Positions 1-4,387 of a DNA stretch of 6,371 nt are shown here, piece by piece (positions within the stretch are counted from its first letter, which is position 1; the number at the start of each line of letters is the position of its first letter). This DNA comes from Deltaproteobacteria bacterium (GTDB lineage: Bacteria > Desulfobacterota > G020345765), in NCBI GenBank assembly GCA_030616835.1, contig JAUWWP010000164.1, forward strand, positions 1 through 6,371, given 5' to 3'. A model generated the notes under the pieces. It ran no database searches and had not been told where the DNA came from. It saw only the letters and a program-made list of their open reading frames with translations. The position numbers were made by a program, and so were the translations under genes.

Positions 1-468
1 CTTAGGGTCTTGGGGGTTGGGTCCGCAGATCCCTGTGATCTGGAATCCGTAAAGCTCATACCCCGATCCGGGTGATGATCCCGCCGGAGTGACCGATCCC
101 GCTAAATTAAGTGGCTGAGGAACAATATTTCCGCTACCGTCAACATCGCATTTTCCATCACGGTTAGTATCAGGGCAAATTGGGCCGCTCCTGAAAAAAG
201 CATTATTCCCGATACTGATAGGGGGGCCCGAAAGTGGTATGGCGTCGGGATTCTTTCTGGAAAGTTGCTCCAGAGCGGCCTGCAGCCCGGCCTCAGCAGC
301 ATAAAGAACGCACTGCGCCCTCCTTTCATTGGCAGCGATCTCAATATCAGTGGTCGAGGTTTGAATCCCTGCCAGGCCCAGAACTGTGAGAATGATCAAA
401 AGCAGCATGGCAACAATAAGCGCCGCCCCTCTTTTACTTCTTAAAAGCCTCCCTAATTTCTTAACCAT
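1..468 (-). CDS. pilX: PilX-type minor pilin (type IV pilus assembly), 3' end cut by the window edge
   Basis: The reading frame is open from ATG 468 to base 1, giving 156 residues with no stop. The N-terminus is basic (MVKKLGRLLRSKRG) and is followed by a hydrophobic helix at residues 15-35 (AALIVAMLLLIILTVLGLAG). Next comes a region ending in the YAAEAGLQAAL pattern at 56-66, which is typical of PilX N-terminal domains. As in known PilX proteins, the Glu5 of ordinary pilins is missing after the Gly14 processing site. PilX belongs to the minor-pilin complex that primes pilus assembly at the inner membrane. Residues 100-111 form an Asp/Asn-rich loop (DTNRDGKCDVDG) resembling a dockerin-type calcium site. 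ATG 468 is preferred over in-frame ATG 474 because GGAGG at 480-476 is 7 nt from the former and only 1 nt from the latter. It follows the pilW-type stop by 16 nt, so the two are probably co-transcribed. The family call is firm; the full length is unknown. Confidence 0.85.
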   Translation of the reverse strand, partial: MVKKLGRLLRSKRGAALIVAMLLLIILTVLGLAGIQTSTTDIEIAANERRAQCVLYAAEAGLQAALEQLSRKNPDAIPLSGPPISIGNNAFFRSGPICPDTNRDGKCDVDGSGNIVPQPLNLAGSVTPAGSSPGSGYELYGFQITGICGPNPQDPK

Positions 469-475
469 TACCATT

Positions 476-480
476 CCTCC
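476..480 (-). promoter_or_regulatory. Ribosome binding site that decides the pilX-type start
   Basis: GGAGG on the minus strand lies 7 nt upstream of ATG 468 and 1 nt upstream of ATG 474, so it favours 468. Confidence 0.7.
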
Positions 481-484
481 TTTC

Positions 485-1426
485 CTATGTTCCTGATGAT
501 ATCGTGACAACCGCACTCCCGGGGGCAAGCCCCAGTCCCAGATTTCTTAGCCGCACCCGGGCCGAGAGCGTCCTGGTGCGGCAGGTTCCATCGGCGGCAG
601 TCCCCCGGATATTCAGTCCGCCAGGATAGTTCGCATCTTCCATCTCGGTTCGAACCACCAGGGTTATAATAACATCCCTGATGGCATCCCGGAAAAACTG
701 CTTATCAGCATCATTGGCCACCCCATCCCCGTTAACATCGCCTAAATTGTTCGTAGTATAGTAATCATCAGGAGTAGAAGTGCTTATCATTTCGCCATCG
801 GTATCATCACGATCAATATTCCCATCACCGTCATTATCCAGTCCATCCATTACTGAAGCTAAGCCTGACCCAATATCATCCATCCTCCCATCGGCAAGAA
901 TATCGTAGGTAAACAGGGGCTTAGGTAGACCTAGAGCCGTATCATTAGCCTTGTTGACAACATTCTCAATGACCAGTTGGAGCCCTTTTCCATCATTCCT
1001 AAGCAGATTACAGCTCTCATTAGCATCGCATTTGCACAAACAGCCATTAGCATCGCATTTGCCCAGACAGTAAGTAATAGTTTCTCCTGGATCAAGGTTC
1101 CCACTCTCATCATGATCAAAACTAATCGTGATCGAATCTTTGCTGGCAGGTGGTAAAATTCCAAACCGGTAGGACCCTATAGGACAACCCTGTCCCGGGC
1201 AGAGGTTCGGATTAAATCCGGCCATTCTGATCTCTCGCACCATTAAGTTCATCCCCGCCCGCACACTCTGCTGGATAGTAGAGATCTGATCCTGGACAGT
1301 ATAGGAACGGTGTTGACTTATGAAGGCGGTAAATAATCCGACCATAAGAATCGCGCCGATTACTAAGGTAACCATCAGCTCAATTAAGGTAATCCCACGG
1401 CAATCTTTTTGAAAAAATAGCTTCAT
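485..1426 (-). CDS. pilW: PilW-type minor pilin with EF-hand/dockerin-like loops
   Basis: This 313-residue protein has a type III prepilin leader: after CRG (Gly11) comes ITLIELMVTL, with Glu at +5, then a hydrophobic helix to about residue 35. The following QISTIQQSVRAGMNLMVREIRMAGFNP stretch (about 47-74, in parts) is characteristic of PilW. PilW acts in the minor-pilin priming and tip complex of type IV pili. Three Asp-rich 12-residue loops are visible: DHDESGNLDPGE (104-115, a near-canonical EF-hand with Glu at position 12), DNDGDGNIDRDD (197-208) and DVNGDGVANDAD (230-241, dockerin-like). A Cys-rich stretch at 120-139 holds six cysteines and two KCDAN units encoded by an 18-bp direct repeat; C76, C81 and C282 add more. 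AAAGGA lies about 9 nt before the ATG. The gap to the pilV-type gene is 117 bp and to pilX-type 16 bp. Calcium binding is inferred from the motif only. Confidence 0.9.
   Translation of the reverse strand: MKLFFQKDCRGITLIELMVTLVIGAILMVGLFTAFISQHRSYTVQDQISTIQQSVRAGMNLMVREIRMAGFNPNLCPGQGCPIGSYRFGILPPASKDSITISFDHDESGNLDPGETITYCLGKCDANGCLCKCDANESCNLLRNDGKGLQLVIENVVNKANDTALGLPKPLFTYDILADGRMDDIGSGLASVMDGLDNDGDGNIDRDDTDGEMISTSTPDDYYTTNNLGDVNGDGVANDADKQFFRDAIRDVIITLVVRTEMEDANYPGGLNIRGTAADGTCRTRTLSARVRLRNLGLGLAPGSAVVTISSGT
1018..1062. repeat. 18-bp direct repeat inside pilW (27-bp period)
   Basis: The 18 bases at 1018-1035 recur exactly at 1045-1062. The 27-bp offset keeps the frame and gives two KCDAN peptides in the Cys-rich stretch of the PilW-type protein. 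This looks like a small in-frame tandem duplication whose spacer has diverged. Confidence 0.8.
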
Positions 1427-1464
1427 TTCTTCAAGTCCTTTCTTAACTCTTCAATTTTAGTCAT

Positions 1465-1489
1465 GGAATAGCAGGGACTGGAATTTTCT
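1465..1489. repeat. Degenerate partial copy of the decamer repeat, pilV-pilW gap
   Basis: The gap 1427-1543 has no gene. It contains GGAATAGCAGGGACT at 1465-1479 followed by GGAATTTTCT. This resembles the end of the decamer array and the ACAATTCTCT that follows it at 3371-3390 and 5795-5814. It is one and a half units only, so it is either a decayed or a minimal copy. I see no convincing promoter or terminator in the rest of the gap. Confidence 0.5.
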
Positions 1490-1543
1490 TAAGTTATAAT
1501 CTTCTCCATGTTCCGTTAACCTGCTTTTCCCTTAAAGTTTATA

Positions 1544-2167
1544 TCAATCGTCATAATTGTAAGGATTTGATTTAGTTATCATTGTGCTGAAGGCAACCTT
1601 CCGATTCTTCCCCAGCATATCCACCCAGGTAACAATAACACAAATGTTTTTGGTATCAATTGTCACATCATTATTACTATCAATATCAAGAACATTCCAG
1701 ATCCGGAAATACCAGCCACCGGAACAGCCCTCGGCATTAATAGGATTAGCATTGTCAACGCATCCATTCGGAATTACCCCGTCAGAATTGATGCGATCCT
1801 TAATAAGCTTATTATCAATAAAAGACTGCAATTTCTTAATATCCTTAATAGCGTTGGGTGAAAAATTATAAAAAAAGTGTTTATATTTATCGGGATCAAT
1901 GGCTCTATCCTTATCGGAATCCCAATTATTAATCATTATCAGTTGAGGATCGATGTTGTTCGGAGGCATAAATGGCAGGCCGCGGAGCTCCTCCAGCTTA
2001 TTTAAGGCGAGATTGGTAGCTACAGTCATATCGCCGGCAAAGCGGTTGCCTTCAATGGCCGTGACCTGGAGCCCTACCAGACCAAGCAGGCCCACCGCCA
2101 GAATAACCATGGCAATCATAACCTCCAGTAAACTCATCCCCCGAATATCCTTAAATCTCTCCTTCAT
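1544..2167 (-). CDS. pilV: PilV-type minor pilin
   Basis: From ATG 2167 the product has 207 residues. It has a short leader (MKERFKDIRG), cleavage after Gly10, then MSLLEVMIAMVILAVGLLGL with Glu at +5 and a hydrophobic helix to about residue 33. The GLQVTAIEGNRFAGDMTVAT region and the C-terminal ICVIVTWVDMLGKNRKVAFS pattern are typical of PilV. It should be processed by prepilin peptidase and join the minor-pilin tip complex. DSDKDRAIDPDK at 83-94 and DIDSNNDVTID at 161-171 are Asp-rich loops resembling EF-hand or dockerin sites. An in-frame ATG at 2215 would add 16 residues, but that stretch runs into a nonamer repeat array and lacks a leader-like sequence. GGAGGG 8 nt before ATG 2167 decides the start. 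The 181-bp gap to the upstream fimT-type gene is filled mostly by repeats. Confidence 0.88.
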   Translation of the reverse strand: MKERFKDIRGMSLLEVMIAMVILAVGLLGLVGLQVTAIEGNRFAGDMTVATNLALNKLEELRGLPFMPPNNIDPQLIMINNWDSDKDRAIDPDKYKHFFYNFSPNAIKDIKKLQSFIDNKLIKDRINSDGVIPNGCVDNANPINAEGCSGGWYFRIWNVLDIDSNNDVTIDTKNICVIVTWVDMLGKNRKVAFSTMITKSNPYNYDD

Positions 2168-2175
2168 CCTGTTAG

Positions 2176-2185
2176 CCCTCCCTCC
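2176..2185 (-). promoter_or_regulatory. Ribosome binding site that decides the pilV-type start
   Basis: The minus strand reads GGAGGGAGGG here, 8 nt before ATG 2167. It supports the shorter protein with a standard prepilin leader over the longer frame that begins in repeat DNA at 2215. Confidence 0.75.
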
Positions 2186-2194
2186 GCCAGAGAC

Positions 2195-2277
2195 GGATTG
2201 AACCACGAATTTCACGAATTATACGAATTAATTCCCTTTTGGTCACTTAGTAATATCCTCTCCCTGCTACTCCCTGC
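2195..2277 (-). repeat. Composite repeat element (decamer + TGACCAAA core + nonamer), inverted copy
   Basis: Read on the minus strand from 2277, this begins with a decamer-type array (GCAGGGAGTAGCAGGGA). A spacer with TGACCAAA follows, then three nonamer units (TTCGTATAA, TTCGTGAAA, TTCGTGGTT) and CAATCC. The same order is found on the plus strand at 3341-3442. The nonamer end reaches to about 10 bp from the RBS of the pilV-type gene. The two halves keep order and orientation, so they behave as one element. I do not know a named family for it. Confidence 0.7.
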
Positions 2278-2299
2278 CTGTCCTGAGCCTGTCGAAGGA
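2277..2299 (-). repeat. Dispersed CCTTCGACAGGCTCAGG-type motif
   Basis: The minus strand carries CCTTCGACAGGCTCAGG followed by ACAGG. From memory, this motif is scattered through many environmental bacterial genomes, usually between genes; its role is not known to me. Here it sits between the composite repeat and a heptamer array in the fimT-pilV gap. Only one copy is present in the window. Confidence 0.5.
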
Positions 2300-2312
2300 A
2301 AGCCCGCCCTAC

Positions 2313-2347
2313 TGAAATCTGAAATCTAAAATCTAAAATCTAAAATC
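2313..2347 (-). repeat. Heptamer array (GATTTTA type), 5 units
   Basis: Five exact 7-bp steps: on the plus strand TGAAATC twice, then TAAAATC three times. The array starts 2 bp past the stop codon of the fimT-type gene. It differs in sequence from the TGCAAAA heptamers in the kinase gene but has the same period and unit count. Confidence 0.8.
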
Positions 2348-2348
2348 T

Positions 2349-2819
2349 TTAATGCTCAACCTTAATTGCCCCGGTAATAAGGACAGTGATAGTGTACTTT
2401 TCTCCTTTACTGTTTTTAAGTTTGATACCTCCTCCTCCCTTCTCAACCGTCCCATTGGAGCGAAAGGTAAGCTTTTTGTCAGTAAAGTTTATCGAACCCG
2501 GAACATACTTTATATCCGGGTGACCGGGTGAAAGGTCAATCGTCCACGAAGGTGTCCCTGAAGAATTTTCTATAGTATAAGTATGCTGAGCCCCAACATC
2601 ATAAAACTTAATTATATATGAGGTATTCTCGGCGATTGCCTGAGATTTGGCTTTGATCATATTGGAGACCAGATTCCGGGTAGCAGCCTTCAATCTATAG
2701 TGAGGAAGCTGGGCAGCGATATTGGGAATCGCTATCCCGGCCAACACTCCAATAATAACTACCACAATCATTAACTCAAGTAAGGTAAAGCCGGAACTCT
2801 TTCTTAAATTAACATGCAT
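2349..2819 (-). CDS. GspH/FimT-family pseudopilin
   Basis: This 156-residue prepilin-like protein has the leader MHVNLRKSSG, cleavage after Gly10, then FTLLELMIVVVIIGVLAGIA with Glu at +5 and one N-terminal membrane helix. The C-terminal half (LTFRSNGTVEKGGGGIKLKN, then KYTITVLITGAIKVEH) matches the beta-rich GspH/FimT fold, and the length is normal. FimT-type proteins are minor pilins; some bind DNA during uptake. The protein lacks the Asp-rich loops seen in the other three pilins. AAAGGGGG lies 8 nt before the ATG. It is 29 bp downstream of the coiled-coil gene, so it is likely the second gene of the operon driven from 3204-3219. FimT and GspH cannot be told apart by sequence alone, but the PilV/PilW/PilX neighbours favour the pilus system. 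Confidence 0.9.
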   Translation of the reverse strand: MHVNLRKSSGFTLLELMIVVVIIGVLAGIAIPNIAAQLPHYRLKAATRNLVSNMIKAKSQAIAENTSYIIKFYDVGAQHTYTIENSSGTPSWTIDLSPGHPDIKYVPGSINFTDKKLTFRSNGTVEKGGGGIKLKNSKGEKYTITVLITGAIKVEH

Positions 2820-2848
2820 TATTCATGCCCCCTTTAAAGGAACCGCCC

Positions 2849-3163
2849 TTAACCCAGGAATAATTTAAGCAAGATTGCAATAAACCCCAATATGAGCGTC
2901 CCAAAACCCAGTATGAGCGTCCCAAAAACAAATTTAAACCAGGTAGTCTGTTCGTCAAAGCGCCGATCCACATTCTCCCTCAACTCCTTAAAGCGCCGAT
3001 CCATATCCTCCTTTAATTCATCAATCCGCCTGCCGTTACGCTCTACCGCTTCCTCTACCCGTTGAAGCTCGCTCTGATACCGCCTTTCTCTTTCCTCCTG
3101 GTAGCGCTCATAGTAGGGAGGTACAGTCTGTTCCTGATTTTCTTTTTTCTCCTCAGTCGCCAT
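2849..3163 (-). CDS. Small coiled-coil protein with C-terminal membrane anchor, function unknown
   Basis: I do not recognise a specific family for this 104-residue protein. Residues 1-15 are polar. Residues 17-72 are very rich in Glu and Arg and have a coiled-coil pattern. This includes an 11-residue repeat with DRRF at 55-58 and 66-69, encoded by 14 identical bases 33 bp apart. Residues 75-103 form a hydrophobic segment (WFKFVFGTLILGFGTLILGF onward) in which FGTLILG is duplicated. There is no signal peptide, so the likely topology is a cytoplasmic coil with a C-terminal anchor. It is the first gene after a sigma-54-type promoter (about 30 nt leader) and is 29 bp ahead of the GspH/FimT gene. 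That suggests a role with pilus assembly, but this is only by association. AAGGG lies 5 nt before the ATG. Being a chance passenger gene is the alternative. Confidence 0.75.
   Translation of the reverse strand: MATEEKKENQEQTVPPYYERYQEERERRYQSELQRVEEAVERNGRRIDELKEDMDRRFKELRENVDRRFDEQTTWFKFVFGTLILGFGTLILGFIAILLKLFLG
2886..2927. repeat. 21-bp tandem duplication in the membrane segment
   Basis: Two adjacent 21-bp units (2886-2906 and 2907-2927) differ at one base. Each encodes the heptapeptide FGTLILG, so the duplication lengthens the membrane segment by two helical turns without changing frame. Confidence 0.9.
2957..3003. repeat. 33-bp-period repeat in the coiled-coil region
   Basis: AAAGCGCCGATCCA occurs at 2957-2970 and 2990-3003. 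It encodes the DRRF core of an 11-residue (hendecad) coiled-coil repeat. Confidence 0.7.
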
Positions 3164-3203
3164 CTCCGCCCTTCTCTAACTCTGCGCTTTCCGTCCAAAT
3201 ATG

Positions 3204-3219
3204 AGCAAATATTATGCCA
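3204..3219 (-). promoter_or_regulatory. Probable sigma-54 (-24/-12) promoter of the coiled-coil/minor-pilin operon
   Basis: The minus strand reads TGGCATAATATTTGCT. This has GG and GC in exactly the spacing of the sigma-54 consensus (TGGCAC, 5 bases, TTGCW), with one departure, T for the C at the end of TGGCAC. The start of transcription would be near 3193, about 30 nt before ATG 3163. The window also encodes a sigma-54 activator, and pilin promoters of this class are known from PilR-regulated systems. I saw no comparable match in the gaps before the other genes. Confidence 0.72.
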
Positions 3220-3281
3220 AGATATTCATCTGTAGCTAAGAGGTTGATATTAAAGTATTTTTTAAAATAGCTGGTTTTGCT

Positions 3282-3333
3282 TTCTCACCTGTTTTCGTTC
3301 CAAATTATGAAATTTTTACATACATGGTGAAAA
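3282..3333. promoter_or_regulatory. Weak candidate activator site upstream of the sigma-54 promoter
   Basis: TTCTCACC at 3282-3289 and GGTGAAAA at 3326-3333 are inverted with one mismatch. They lie 60-130 bp upstream of the -24 element, where enhancer-binding proteins usually bind. The half-sites are short and their centres lie about 44 bp apart, so this is only a place to look. The rest of 3220-3340 is AT-rich DNA with no gene. Confidence 0.2.
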
Positions 3334-3340
3334 TATGTCA

Positions 3341-3442
3341 AGCAGGGAGTAGCAAGGAATAGCAGGGAGTAGCAGGGACTACAATTCTCTGACCAAATCC
3401 CAAAAAAATTCGTGTAATTCGTGAAATTCGTGGTTTAAATCC
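3341..3442 (+). repeat. Composite repeat element, direct copy
   Basis: Four in-register decamers fill 3341-3380 (AGCAGGGAGT, AGCAAGGAAT, AGCAGGGAGT, AGCAGGGACT). Then come ACAATTCTC, TGACCAAA and TCCCAAA, a nonamer array (TTCGTGTAA, TTCGTGAAA, TTCGTGGTT) and TAAATCC. Bases 3361-3404 are identical to 5785-5828. The element lies between the HEPN gene and the sigma-54 promoter. Confidence 0.85.
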
Positions 3443-3463
3443 TAAATCAGTGTCTATTTTCGT

Positions 3464-3871
3464 TTATCTTAGATAGTTATTTTTAATGAGAAAATCTTTA
3501 ATCTCCCGGCAAAACTCCCTCATTTCCCCAAGATCCTTCTGGGTATCTTCTTTGGAAAAAATTGTAGTAGACTTATAGTCAGATTCCTCGCGATGTTTTT
3601 TGATTTTTTTAAAAATCTTCCCATATTTCGGGAGAAATTTCCCGGTTTTGACAAAATGGATATTAAATAAATGGAAAGCCCCTTCGTGGCTCCTGGGTTC
3701 ATGCCCAATGGTGAAAAGAATAGCCTTAAGATGGTGAAAAACTGCATAATACGCCCGTGAGACCGCACCGTGGAAAAAATTCTTCTCAAAGAGCACTTCC
3801 GCCTCCCTGATAGCCTCTTCCCCCCTGGATAGCTCCAATTTGATATTTATTTTTTTATTCTCTTCCTTCAA
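3464..3871 (-). CDS. HEPN-domain protein, probable toxin/RNase partner of the MNT gene
   Basis: This 135-residue all-helical protein matches the HEPN domain (PF05168 type). Evidence is the AVSRAYYAVFHHLKAILFTI helix at 36-55, SHEGAFHLFNIHFVKTGKF at 61-79, and HREESDY at 93-99. The last carries the R-x3-D-Y signature (R94, D98, Y99) seen in this branch of HEPN proteins. HEPN partners of MNT enzymes are often RNases that the nucleotidyltransferase inactivates by AMP transfer to a tyrosine; Y99 would be the first candidate here. The usual Rx4-6H active site is not at its expected place, so RNase activity is uncertain. The start is TTG 3871, overlapping the MNT stop by 4 nt (TTGA), which implies translational coupling; GAGGG lies about 9 nt upstream. 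A composite repeat follows the stop. Confidence 0.85.
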   Translation of the reverse strand: MKEENKKINIKLELSRGEEAIREAEVLFEKNFFHGAVSRAYYAVFHHLKAILFTIGHEPRSHEGAFHLFNIHFVKTGKFLPKYGKIFKKIKKHREESDYKSTTIFSKEDTQKDLGEMREFCREIKDFLIKNNYLR

Positions 3872-4245
3872 AAGGGAATTCCCTCTCGTTCGATATCAAG
3901 GGCAATTGCCCTTTCGATGCCTTTAAGCCAGTTGAAATAGTCTTCACCCATAACCAGCGGAGAAATATCCACATCATAATCGAGAAAGACATCTCCCGCA
4001 ATATCATAGATTTTATCGGTGAAAATCCGCTTTTCCTCCCTTAACAAAACCAGAACATCCAGGTCAGAATATTCTCTCCCCTTTCCCCGGGCCCGGGAGC
4101 CAAAAAATATAAACTTAAGAATCTCTGAACCCAGATCCTTCTCAACAGCTATTTTAAATTGTGTTAGGGCCTCAACCTCCTTTGCGGTAAGAAGCTCCCC
4201 AATCCGGTTTTTTTCTTTGCCATTTGATCCAGCTCGAATAGACAT
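3868..4245 (-). CDS. MNT-type minimal nucleotidyltransferase, probable antitoxin
   Basis: From ATG 4245 the product has 125 residues. It shows the polymerase-beta-fold nucleotidyltransferase motif FFGSRARGKGREYSDLDVLV (47-66): Gly49-Ser50, then metal-binding Asp61 and Asp63. A third carboxylate follows in DYDVDISPLV (Asp91 or Asp93). The protein has no extra domain, as expected for MNT antitoxins. The family transfers AMP or similar groups to the paired HEPN protein. It precedes and overlaps the HEPN gene by 4 nt. A longer frame begins at 4335, but its extra N-terminus (MNHEFHEFHESDNLCNLCNS) is just translated nonamer repeat, so I reject it. The RBS before 4245 is weak (TTGGG) and the exact start is less certain than the domain. 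Confidence 0.85.
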   Translation of the reverse strand: MSIRAGSNGKEKNRIGELLTAKEVEALTQFKIAVEKDLGSEILKFIFFGSRARGKGREYSDLDVLVLLREEKRIFTDKIYDIAGDVFLDYDVDISPLVMGEDYFNWLKGIERAIALDIEREGIPF

Positions 4246-4270
4246 TATATTACCCAATGAACAAATACCA

Positions 4271-4332
4271 AACCACGAATTACACAAATTACACAAATTA
4301 TCAGATTCGTGAAATTCGTGAAATTCGTGGTT
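4271..4332. repeat. Inverted pair of nonamer arrays (long imperfect hairpin)
   Basis: The left arm at 4271-4299 begins AACCACGAATTACAC. The right arm at 4305-4332 ends GAAATTCGTGGTT and is its reverse complement except for about four positions. A 5-bp centre separates them. Each arm holds three 9-bp units. It lies between the response regulator and the MNT gene. In RNA it could form a stem of about 28 bp that might reduce read-through, but no U-tract follows, so I do not call a terminator. Confidence 0.75.
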
Positions 4333-4356
4333 CAAAATCGCAAAAAGGAAAATTTC

Positions 4357-4387
4357 TTCGTGTAATTAGTGTAATTCGTGGTTCAAA
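4357..4387 (+). repeat. Nonamer repeat array at the 3' end of the response-regulator gene
   Basis: TTCGTGTAA, TTAGTGTAA and TTCGTGGTT run from 4357 to 4383, followed by CAAA. The array overlaps the stop codon of the response regulator (TGA at 4385-4383). The rest of the gap between that gene and the MNT gene (4246-4382) is almost all repeat DNA. Confidence 0.8.

Noticed and set aside
102..344. 80-residue open frame on the minus strand
   Set aside because: The PilX-type frame from 468 to 1 covers it and has the family's leader, helix and downstream pattern.
3341..3442. CRISPR-like array
   Set aside because: The units are 9-10 bp tandem repeats without spacers of constant length, so they are microsatellite-type repeats.
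3520..3789. 89-residue open frame on the minus strand inside the HEPN gene
   Set aside because: It is a frame-shifted shadow of the HEPN coding sequence, with no RBS or domain.
4244..4272. Sigma-70-like promoter (TTGGTA, 16 bp, TATAAT) before the MNT gene
   Set aside because: The -10 would overlap the best start codon (4245), and the DNA is AT-rich repeat, so a chance match is likely.
4271..4332. Rho-independent terminator after the response regulator
   Set aside because: The stem is AT-rich and imperfect and is not followed by a T-tract on either strand.
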